Below, in pieces: positions 1 to 5,314 of a stretch of 7,597 nt of DNA. Each line of letters starts with the position of its first letter. Within the stretch, counting starts at the first letter, position 1. The notes under the pieces were generated by a model. It did no database searches. It saw nothing but the letters and a program-made list of their open reading frames with translations, and was not told the DNA's origin. The DNA comes from Spirochaetaceae bacterium (GTDB lineage: Bacteria; Spirochaetota; Spirochaetia; Treponematales; Breznakiellaceae): NCBI GenBank assembly GCA_031265535.1, contig JAISCO010000120.1, positions 1-7,597 of the forward strand, written 5' to 3'. The translations under genes and the position numbers were made by a program.

Positions 1-173
1 GATTTGATATAGTTTTAACGGCACTTTTTTGATTTTGGGCGCATTTTTGCTCCGTAAAAACAGTGCTTTCCGCTCCAATTTGCTTCGTTACGCTTCGCAA
101 ATTACGCTTGTGCCGCCTCCTTTTTACCTTTACCTTTTTACTTTTTACCTCTTTGCGGCTGGGAGCGTATGGG
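1..173. other. Intergenic mosaic, no gene supported
   Basis: No reading frame here looks like a protein. The frame open from base 29 runs through repeat sequence and gives low-complexity, unfamiliar peptide. Two small structures are visible. AATTTGC at 77-83 is complementary to GCAAATT at 97-103 and could form a hairpin with a 13-nt loop. A pyrimidine-rich block made of CCTTT/ACC units lies at about 116-150. A gene lying upstream, such as subunit a of the ATP synthase, would have to end before base 1. Confidence 0.6.
118..139 (+). repeat. 22-bp pyrimidine-rich direct repeat, copy 1
   Basis: This 22-nt block of T-runs separated by ACC is identical to bases 7422-7443 in the same orientation. 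Both copies lie in non-coding sequence outside the two inward-facing gene blocks. Low complexity makes a 22-nt match less striking than it would otherwise be, but both copies also sit near the 104-bp repeat, so it may be one module of a composite intergenic element. Confidence 0.6.
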
Positions 174-191
174 AAACCCACTGGCGGGCGC
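174..191 (+). repeat. 18-bp direct repeat module, copy 1
   Basis: AAACCCACTGGCGGGCGC matches 389-406 with a single mismatch (A/G at the seventh base). Each copy lies just 5' of a copy of the larger repeat (degenerate at 187-264, well preserved at 436-539), so the two modules appear to form a tandemly duplicated unit. Confidence 0.6.
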
Positions 192-264
192 GTATGCAAA
201 CGCCGTTTTCATCCCAAAGGCAGAGGCTGAAACTCCGCTATCGGTATGCTAACGCGGAGCGTAT
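187..264 (+). repeat. Degenerate copy of the 104-bp repeat
   Basis: This stretch aligns over about 78 bp with 441-519, in the same orientation. Landmarks occur in the same order: a GCGTATGC/GCATATGCC start, a CGCC-TTTTCA core, GGTATGC followed by GCGGAGCG, and an end at GTAT/GCAT. Identity is only roughly 60-65 percent by eye, so it is an old or diverged copy. Its 3' end is the apparent insertion point of the MITE-like element. Confidence 0.5.
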
Positions 265-382
265 TAGGCTGTGTCAAAACTCAAAAAATCGAAATGACAC
301 CGCTATATATAGCGTTATCAAACCGTATAATAAAGAAAATAACGCTATATATGGAAGCGGCAATGACTTTTGACACAGGCTG
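265..382. mobile_element. MITE-like element, 118 bp, with terminal inverted repeats
   Basis: The termini are inverted repeats: TAGGCTGTGTCAAAA at 265-279 and, read on the other strand from 382, CAGCCTGTGTCAAAA, a 13 of 15 match. GTAT directly precedes the element (261-264) and directly follows it (383-386), which looks like a 4-bp target duplication. Inside, 305-318 is perfectly complementary to 339-352, and CCGCT (300-304) pairs with AGCGG (356-360), so the whole unit can fold into a long hairpin. It has no coding capacity. These are hallmarks of a non-autonomous element mobilised by a transposase elsewhere. I cannot name the parent IS family from the ends alone. Confidence 0.65.
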
Positions 383-388
383 GTATGT

Positions 389-406
389 AAACCCGCTGGC
401 GGGCGC
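389..406 (+). repeat. 18-bp direct repeat module, copy 2
   Basis: This matches 174-191 at 17 of 18 positions. It lies just after the MITE-like element and 30 bp before the well-preserved 104-bp repeat. If the MITE-like element is removed, the sequence GAGCGTAT followed by this module mirrors the arrangement at 163-191, supporting an ancestral tandem duplication later split by the insertion. Confidence 0.55.
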
Positions 407-435
407 ATAAATGAGCAATTAACAGTGAGGAATGA

Positions 436-539
436 GGGCAGCCGCATATGCCAATCGCCTTTTTCAGACCCGACGGCACGGAGCAAAGCCTGCTTTGGGT
501 ATGCCGGCGCGGAGCGCATGTGCCTCCATGGCAAATGGG
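436..539 (+). repeat. 104-bp inverted repeat, left copy
   Basis: Bases 539 down to 436, read on the minus strand, align without gaps to 7250-7353 with 6 mismatches; the first 42 bp from the gene-proximal end are identical and another 32-bp block (about 442-473) is also identical. The element is partly self-complementary (for example CAAAG-CCTG-CTTTG, and GGCAC with GTGCC), but the short hairpin is not well kept in the other copy. Both strands contain open frames, which explains spurious ORFs here. The repeat stops 3 bp before the likely -35 box of the atp operon. Confidence 0.85.
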
Positions 540-542
540 GGA

Positions 543-572
543 TTGATGTTAAATTGAAGAATCGACTATACT
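543..572 (+). promoter_or_regulatory. Likely sigma70-type promoter of the atp operon
   Basis: TTGATG at 543-548 and TATACT at 567-572 are separated by 18 bp, giving a reasonable -35/-10 pair. Transcription would start near 579, about 25 nt before the atpE start codon. No other candidate of similar quality lies between the repeat and atpE. The -35 box lies 3 bp beyond the end of the 104-bp repeat. Confidence 0.5.
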
Positions 573-602
573 GTTAAACAAACTGGAGGCTAGGAGATAT
601 TT

Positions 603-830
603 ATGGATTATGTGTACTTGATTGCGGCAGGTTTTGCCGTTATGTCCGGTCTGGGCGCCGGTATCGGGATTGGGTTAGCGACCGGGCGCACTTCTGAAGC
701 TATAGCGAGGCAGCCGGAAGCATCGGGCAAGATTATGACAGTTTTCTTTTTGGGTATAGCTTTAGCGGAAGCAACTGCTATTTACGGCTTTGTTATAGCT
801 ATTCTCGTTGTTCTTAAACAGATAAACTGA
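603..830 (+). CDS. atpE: F-type ATP synthase subunit c
   Basis: This is the 75-residue proteolipid that forms the membrane rotor ring of the F-type ATP synthase. It is a helical hairpin: helix 1 about residues 4-28, glycine-rich (GAGIGIG), a polar loop with the conserved R36-Q37-P38, and helix 2 about 44-71 carrying the ion-binding carboxylate E56 in LAEATAIYG. The glutamine (equivalent to Ilyobacter Q32) and the serine after the carboxylate (S66) that define sodium-binding c subunits are I23 and A57 here, so proton coupling is inferred. The ATG is preceded by AGGAG (592-596) at 6-nt spacing, with a second GGAGG at 585-589. It is the first gene of atpEFHA; subunit a, normally just upstream, is absent from the preceding 600 bp. 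Length and motifs are typical. Confidence 0.95.
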   Translation: MDYVYLIAAGFAVMSGLGAGIGIGLATGRTSEAIARQPEASGKIMTVFFLGIALAEATAIYGFVIAILVVLKQIN

Positions 831-837
831 GCGTATC

Positions 838-1323
838 ATGTTTGATTTTTCTGTCAGCTTTTTTTTCTCGCTGCTAAATATCGTCATTCTTTTTATTGTA
901 CTAAGAGCAATTCTATTTAAACCGGTCAGTAAATTAATGGCGGATCGCACGGCCAAGATCCAAAGTGAAATTGAGAACGCCGCTAAGGATAATGAAGCCG
1001 CAAAAGCATTGCGTCTTGGCTACGAAGATAAAATAAAAAACGCGGATATTGAAGCCATGAAAATTACGCAGGACGCGCGCTCGGAGGCCGAAAAACAGTT
1101 GTCAACCATCATTCAAGAGGGCAAGACCCAGGCGGAAAATATTGTTGACGCGGCTCGAAAACAGATTATGGCAGAGCGCCGCGCCGCTTTTCTTGCTTTC
1201 AAGGCGGAAGCCGCAGCTCTGGTTATTGCCGCCGCGGGACGCCTGTTGCGCCGCGAGTTTTCGGATAAAGACGCTTACGCCCAGGCTGAACTCGCGTTGC
1301 GCGAGTTAGGGGGGAAAGATTGA
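838..1323 (+). CDS. atpF: F-type ATP synthase subunit b
   Basis: This encodes the b subunit (161 residues), which anchors in the membrane and extends as the peripheral stalk that holds the catalytic head still against the rotor. A hydrophobic segment at about residues 7-27 is followed by the characteristic FKP-hinge (F27-K28-P29) and DR (36-37), then a long charged, alanine-rich helix with coiled-coil character from about 38 to 145. The gene starts 7 nt after the atpE stop. Its own Shine-Dalgarno is weak (TGAG), so translation is probably coupled to atpE. Its stop overlaps the start of atpH. Only one b-type gene is present, so a homodimeric stalk is expected. Length matches the family. Confidence 0.93.
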   Translation: MFDFSVSFFFSLLNIVILFIVLRAILFKPVSKLMADRTAKIQSEIENAAKDNEAAKALRLGYEDKIKNADIEAMKITQDARSEAEKQLSTIIQEGKTQAENIVDAARKQIMAERRAAFLAFKAEAAALVIAAAGRLLRREFSDKDAYAQAELALRELGGKD

Positions 1324-1889
1324 AGTTTGCCGCCGAACGCTGGGCGGAAGCATTTATTGGCGCCTGTGAAAACAATTTTGCCCCCGATCCCTCATTCAGA
1401 CAAAGTGAGGGGGGGCTTTCCGTGCTTAAATCCGCGTTATATATTCTTTCACGTCTGCCTAATCCAATATCCGGGAGCATGGCGGCGGCTCAATTTGACG
1501 TATTTTTAAGCGCTGCTCTGCGTGAATGCGGCTACGCCGGGAAAGAAAGCGGTATTGAAGCGGCCCGTGCTGTGATTTTCTTACTGATCAAGAGGTCTAA
1601 TTTACCTCATGGCGGACTTCTAATTGATGAAATCGAAGATTTATTACTCAAAAAACGGGATATTCTGACTGTTTTACTGGATTGTGCCGAAAAACCGGAT
1701 GACAATTTTCTTGACGCTCTTAAAAAAAGGATTAGGGAACGGGAAACGGCGCATGAGGTACGCATCACCATTGTCTTGATGCCGGAACTTTTAGGCGGCT
1801 ATCGTATAAACATAGGCGATAGGCGGGAAGATTTTAGCATTTTGGGACAGATGAAACAGTTGGAACATACGTTGGCGGGAGCTATTTGA
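1320..1889 (+). CDS. atpH: F-type ATP synthase subunit delta, divergent
   Basis: The delta subunit links the top of the alpha/beta head to the peripheral stalk. The 189-residue product is recognised by position between b and alpha, by an N-terminal AERWAEAF resembling the usual ARRYAKAL, and by a C-terminal PELLGGYRINIGD followed by DFSILGQ and a leucine-rich end, which matches the family's conserved C-terminal domain. The acidic residue usually two before LxGG is replaced (MPELLGG). The middle is poorly conserved. The start is a TTG at 1320 that overlaps the atpF stop (TTGA), with a strong AGGGGGG at 1308-1314 at 5-nt spacing. This indicates translational coupling. A run of seven G occurs inside the gene at 1409-1415. 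Confidence 0.88.
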   Translation: MKFAAERWAEAFIGACENNFAPDPSFRQSEGGLSVLKSALYILSRLPNPISGSMAAAQFDVFLSAALRECGYAGKESGIEAARAVIFLLIKRSNLPHGGLLIDEIEDLLLKKRDILTVLLDCAEKPDDNFLDALKKRIRERETAHEVRITIVLMPELLGGYRINIGDRREDFSILGQMKQLEHTLAGAI

Positions 1890-1899
1890 GAGGTATAAG

Positions 1900-3411
1900 A
1901 TGATAAACTTTGGCGATTTGGCTAAGGTTCTGGAAAAAGAAATCGGTGAATGGGAAGGAAAACCGGTTTCGGACTCGGTTGGTTTTGTTGGGACGGTTGG
2001 TGACGATGTGGCGACTGTGCGCGGTCTGTCGAAAGCGGTGTACGGTGAACTGGTGGAGTTTGCCTCCGGCGCTCATGGGATAGTCTTCAATTTGAACGAG
2101 GACGGTGTCGGCTGTGTTCTGTTCAGCGGCGAGAGTCTTGTCAAAGACGGTGAAGAGGTTCATGGTACGGGGAAAGTTGCCGCTGTGCCGGTGGGCGACG
2201 CTCTGATAGGGCGTGTTGTGAATCCACTCGGCGTTCCGGTGGACGAGAAGGGTGCGATAGAAACTTTAGCCTACTATCCTGTAGAAGCCCCGGCGCCGGC
2301 TGTAATTGACCGTTCTCCCGTGAACGAGCCTATGCAGACCGGCATCATATCAATTGATTCAATGATACCGGTAGGACGCGGGCAGCGTGAACTTATTATA
2401 GGCGACCGGCAAACCGGCAAGACCGCGATAGCCATTGACACGATAGCAAACCAGAAGGGCAAGGATGTTTACTGTGTGTACTGCGCCATAGGGCAAAAAT
2501 CTTCGGCTGTCGCCGCCATTCTGGAAAATTTGGAAAAAACAGGGGCAATGAATTATACTTTTGTCGTGCTGGCTTCCGCCGCCGACTCGGCTGCTTTGCA
2601 GTACCTCGCTCCTTACTCCGCTGTCGCTATGGCGGAATACTTTATGCATCAGGGGAAAGACGTACTCATCGTTTATGATGATCTTTCAAAGCACGCGGTC
2701 GCGTACCGTACTATTTCCTTACTGCTGCGCCGTCCGCCGGGACGCGAGGCCTTCCCCGGCGACGTATTCTATCTACATTCAAGGCTTTTGGAACGCGCTG
2801 CTAAACTCTCCAAGGAAAAAGGCGGCGGTTCCATAACGGCGCTTCCTATTATCGAAACACAGGCAGGCGATATATCTTCATACATACCAACAAACGTTAT
2901 TTCGATAACGGACGGGCAGATATTTCTTGAGACAGAACTGTTCAATTCAGGCTTTAGACCGGCTATTGATGTTGGACTTTCGGTTAGCCGCGTAGGCGGC
3001 GCGGCGCAGTACAAGGCTATCAAAAAAGTGGCGGGACGTTTGCGGCTTGACTTGGCGCAGTACCGTGAGATGGCTTCATTTGCCCAGTTTGGCAGCGACC
3101 TGGATAGAATTACGCAGGAAAAACTGGCTCAGGGGGAGCGGCTAATGGAATTGCTTAAACAGCCTCAATTTTCACCGTATTCTATGGAGGAACAGGCGGC
3201 TCTGCTTTACATCGCGATACATGGCTGCATGATGAAGGAATCTGTTTCTTCAATTCGCGGCTTTGCCCGTGGTTTTTTAGACTATATCAAGGCGCGAAAC
3301 CCAAATATTCTTTCAGAAATTGCCGAAAAAAAAGAAATATCTATGGATTTAGAACACGAACTTGAAAATGCCGCCGATAAGTATTCAGAAACCTTAAAAA
3401 AAGCATCGTAA
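1900..3411 (+). CDS. atpA: F-type ATP synthase subunit alpha
   Basis: This is the alpha subunit of the F1 head (503 residues, full length). It provides the non-catalytic nucleotide sites and the arginine finger for the beta catalytic sites. The N-terminal beta-barrel covers about residues 24-90. The nucleotide-binding domain has the Walker A motif GDRQTGKT (168-175), a Walker B strand ending in YDD (259-261), and the signature DVGLSVSRVGGAAQ with the arginine finger R364. A helical C-terminal domain follows. GAGAGGT at 1888-1894 lies 5 nt before the ATG, 10 nt after the atpH stop. The gene is intact and all key residues are present. Unusually, atpG, atpD and atpC do not follow: a membrane protein does, so the catalytic beta subunit must be encoded elsewhere. 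Confidence 0.98.
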   Translation: MINFGDLAKVLEKEIGEWEGKPVSDSVGFVGTVGDDVATVRGLSKAVYGELVEFASGAHGIVFNLNEDGVGCVLFSGESLVKDGEEVHGTGKVAAVPVGDALIGRVVNPLGVPVDEKGAIETLAYYPVEAPAPAVIDRSPVNEPMQTGIISIDSMIPVGRGQRELIIGDRQTGKTAIAIDTIANQKGKDVYCVYCAIGQKSSAVAAILENLEKTGAMNYTFVVLASAADSAALQYLAPYSAVAMAEYFMHQGKDVLIVYDDLSKHAVAYRTISLLLRRPPGREAFPGDVFYLHSRLLERAAKLSKEKGGGSITALPIIETQAGDISSYIPTNVISITDGQIFLETELFNSGFRPAIDVGLSVSRVGGAAQYKAIKKVAGRLRLDLAQYREMASFAQFGSDLDRITQEKLAQGERLMELLKQPQFSPYSMEEQAALLYIAIHGCMMKESVSSIRGFARGFLDYIKARNPNILSEIAEKKEISMDLEHELENAADKYSETLKKAS

Positions 3412-3545
3412 GAAAATGAAATTCTTGGAGCTTTGATCAGGTAAGGAAAATTTATTAATTGTGGCGTATAAACCCCGCGAAAATAGCGGATATGACCGCT
3501 GCTTATCAATTATTGAGGAGTAAGAGGAGTAAATTGAGGAGTAAT
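3412..3545 (+). promoter_or_regulatory. atpA to GtrII-like gene spacer with three tandem Shine-Dalgarno units
   Basis: This 134-nt gap contains GAGGAGTAA three times: 3515-3523, 3524-3532 and 3536-3544. The first and third are each preceded by ATT, so 3512-3523 equals 3533-3544. The last unit is correctly placed as the ribosome binding site for the ATG at 3546. No intrinsic terminator follows atpA: the only hairpin is AGCGG (3485-3489) with CCGCT (3496-3500), with no T-run. Read-through from the atp operon is therefore possible. A 20-codon frame from a GTG at 3461 ends at the TAA of the first unit, but it has no well-placed ribosome binding site. No remnant of atpG is recognisable. Confidence 0.6.
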
Positions 3546-5171
3546 ATGAACGTTAAAACATTTTTTTGTAGTATCCCGTCAATATTTAAATCTAATGATT
3601 CAAAAAGGCTTTCTTATTTTAAGGAAACTGTCGGTATAAACAGTTTCTTGAATTTTTGCCGCGCAAATCTGTTGTTAATAGCATCTATAATGCTTGCAAT
3701 ATTTTGCACCTATGGAATAAAACTTTGGTTTTATAGCATTGGTATTGATACGGAACTGGTTATGGCGGGTTACGGCGCGGGGGGCCCGGCCAGCACCGGC
3801 GCCACTATGGGACGCTGGGGTGGAGATATCCTTGGCAGATTTATGGGACTCTTTCAAATAAAAGAAACGAATCCGTGGCTGGGATACTTTTCGGGCTTTT
3901 GTCTATTTGGGCTTGTTGTAATCGAATGGTGCTATTTCATAAATATATTTTCAAACAAGCAAGGCTTGAACAATAACCTTATTCCATTCGCCGTTGTGTT
4001 TTCAACTATGCAGGTTTGGCTGGAAATGTTCTATTTTCCCGGCTGGGGTACGCAATTTCTGCTCTTTCTATGCCCGGTAGTAACATATTTGTTTTACAAG
4101 AGTTTTATGGATGATGAAAAATTAAAGGCCGTCGCCGGTTTTATCATACTCCTGTTGATTGTATCCTCATATCAAAGTATGTTGCTGCTCTTTTGTTTTG
4201 CCGTATTCAGCGCTTTTATCCTTATTCAAGAAAACTCTGATTATGATAAAAAAGTGTATGGATTTTTGTGTCTAAAACTTTTTATCTGTTTGATTCTTGC
4301 ATTAGTGCTTTATCTTTTAATCAACAGATTGATGCTGTTTATATATAAAACACAGCAAAACGGATACATAGACCGCATGATTAGGTGGGGTAAAGACCCG
4401 GCAATGTCGAATTTAAGCTCCATAAAAGCTTATTTTTTTAATCTGATGTTTGGCAGATCCCGCATATCCAGTTTTAACTATATGTTTCCAATAATAGTGT
4501 TGTTTTTTGCGCAGGCGGTGTATGTCGTGGTTAAACATATCAAAGCGGGAAGGCGGGCGCTTTATATTTTGGCCGCTATAGGAATTCCGCTGACATTCTG
4601 CGTACTCCCAATGGCCGGCGCGTATTCGCCGCCGCTGCGTTCACAATATGCGCTGCCTTTCGCGGTTGGCTTTATGCTTTATTACCTCGTTATCCATTAC
4701 AAAAAATTCTTTTCTGTCATTGTATTTGCCGTCTCGATAGTGATTGCCGTACATCAGTCTCAGATAGGGTCGCAAATGTACTATTCCGATTATATGAGGT
4801 ATCAGGAAGATGTGCGGCTTGCCGGTGATTTTGCGAGAATTCTGGCGCCTTTTGAGGATGCCGGAAACACTATTCCGGTTGTTTTTGTCGGGAAAATCCG
4901 CGCCGCCAACAAATTTAAAAGAAATTATATAGAAGGCGAAATTGTGGGACGGTCGTTTTGGGGTTTACAGGGCGCGTGGACAAGCTCGCCAATTGACGGG
5001 CTGTCCTTTATGCGTACGATAGGGCTTAACTATCCATTCCCAAATGAACAGCAGCTGCAAGAAGCCCTACAAGTGTGGCCGTCAATGCCTTCCTATCCGG
5101 CTGAAGGTTGTGTTGTCCGCCTGCCGAATGTCATAGTGGTTAAGCTTTCAGACGATCTGTACGGCTGGTAA
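3546..5171 (+). CDS. Polytopic membrane glucosyltransferase, GtrII-like
   Basis: The 541-residue product has about eleven hydrophobic segments (roughly 42-62, 113-135, 145-157, 169-186, 197-228 as two, 240-266, 312-330, 338-354, 367-383, 388-403) and a C-terminal soluble tail. The layout, an acidic pair after the first helix (D68, E70), GRW at 89-91 and a PPLRSQYALP segment near 362-371 resemble the GtrII glucosyltransferase domain family, whose members move a sugar from a polyprenyl carrier to surface polysaccharide. The substrate cannot be inferred. The ATG is chosen because GAGGAG (3536-3541) lies 4 nt upstream; an upstream TTG at 3459 would add 29 unremarkable residues across the repeat region. 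No GtrA flippase or GtrB partner is in the window. The gene looks more AT-rich than atpA, which suggests an accessory insertion next to the truncated atp operon. Confidence 0.75.
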   Translation: MNVKTFFCSIPSIFKSNDSKRLSYFKETVGINSFLNFCRANLLLIASIMLAIFCTYGIKLWFYSIGIDTELVMAGYGAGGPASTGATMGRWGGDILGRFMGLFQIKETNPWLGYFSGFCLFGLVVIEWCYFINIFSNKQGLNNNLIPFAVVFSTMQVWLEMFYFPGWGTQFLLFLCPVVTYLFYKSFMDDEKLKAVAGFIILLLIVSSYQSMLLLFCFAVFSAFILIQENSDYDKKVYGFLCLKLFICLILALVLYLLINRLMLFIYKTQQNGYIDRMIRWGKDPAMSNLSSIKAYFFNLMFGRSRISSFNYMFPIIVLFFAQAVYVVVKHIKAGRRALYILAAIGIPLTFCVLPMAGAYSPPLRSQYALPFAVGFMLYYLVIHYKKFFSVIVFAVSIVIAVHQSQIGSQMYYSDYMRYQEDVRLAGDFARILAPFEDAGNTIPVVFVGKIRAANKFKRNYIEGEIVGRSFWGLQGAWTSSPIDGLSFMRTIGLNYPFPNEQQLQEALQVWPSMPSYPAEGCVVRLPNVIVVKLSDDLYGW

Positions 5172-5173
5172 CA

Positions 5174-5201
5174 ACGCCGGCCACGGCGCCCGTACCGGCG
5201 T
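5174..5201 (+). repeat. GC-rich hairpin immediately before a G14 tract
   Basis: ACGCCGG at 5174-5180 is perfectly complementary to CCGGCGT at 5195-5201, with a 14-nt loop. It begins 2 nt after the stop codon of the GtrII-like gene and ends directly at the run of G. Without a T-run it is not a classical intrinsic terminator, but it could stabilise the 3' end of the transcript. Confidence 0.5.
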
Positions 5202-5215
5202 GGGGGGGGGGGGGG
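5202..5215 (+). repeat. Homopolymer tract of 14 G
   Basis: Fourteen consecutive G occur between a hairpin and a structured RNA-like segment, in the convergent intergenic region. Such tracts are prone to slippage and hence to length variation in a population. Because it lies after the stop codon, length change would not alter either neighbouring protein. The exact count may also be unreliable in sequence data. Confidence 0.9.
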
Positions 5216-5221
5216 CTAGGA

Positions 5222-5268
5222 GTTTGGCTCAATGTGAAAGCATTGAGCTTGCGCTTCGCGCGGCAAAC
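5222..5268 (+). ncRNA. Candidate structured RNA: compact three-way junction
   Basis: Every base of this 47-nt segment fits one fold. GTTTG (5222-5226) pairs with CAAAC (5264-5268) as the closing stem. GCTCAATG (5227-5234) pairs perfectly with CATTGAGC (5241-5248) around a 6-nt loop. TTGCGC (5249-5254) pairs with GCGCGG (5258-5263) around a 3-nt TTC loop, using two U-G pairs. No base is left unpaired at the junction. The two U-G pairs would become A-C mismatches in the opposite transcript, so a plus-strand RNA is favoured. A strong terminator follows 3 nt later. It could be a small RNA or the structured 3' UTR of the upstream gene. I recognise no known family, and no promoter of its own is evident. 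Confidence 0.4.
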
Positions 5269-5271
5269 ATC

Positions 5272-5298
5272 AAAAAATCGCCTGATAGGCGATTTTTT
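5272..5298. terminator. Symmetrical intrinsic terminator between convergent genes
   Basis: Bases 5272-5283 (A6 then TCGCCT) are perfectly complementary to 5287-5298 (AGGCGA then T6), a 12-bp stem with a 3-nt loop GAT. The A-run on one side and T-run on the other let it act in both directions: after the GtrII-like gene or the RNA candidate on the plus strand, and after the RodZ-like gene on the minus strand, whose stop codon is 17 nt away. Confidence 0.88.
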
Positions 5299-5314
5299 AC
5301 TTTGCAACAGGCCG

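Noticed and set aside
29..373. Open reading frame of 114 codons at the left edge
   Set aside because: It crosses low-complexity sequence, a degenerate repeat and most of the MITE-like element, has no plausible ribosome binding site and the peptide resembles nothing.
274..534. Minus-strand frame sharing a peptide (MPWRHMRSAPAY) with a plus-strand frame at 7255-7548
   Set aside because: The shared peptide is simply the translation of the 104-bp repeat in both copies; the frames diverge outside the repeat and have no coding features.
436..539. CRISPR-like or IS interpretation of the 104-bp repeat
   Set aside because: There are only two good copies, far apart and inverted, with no spacers, no transposase gene between or beside them and no clear terminal inverted repeats or target duplications.
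3485..3500. Hairpin AGCGG/CCGCT as a terminator of the atp operon
   Set aside because: The stem has only 5 bp and no T-run follows.
3412..3520. Possible atpG (gamma subunit) remnant or small gene after atpA
   Set aside because: No frame shows the conserved gamma N-terminus; an ATG at 3416 gives only six codons before a stop.
3459..3545. Upstream TTG start for the GtrII-like protein
   Set aside because: The extra residues come from the spacer and tandem Shine-Dalgarno units, and no ribosome binding site precedes the TTG at a suitable distance.
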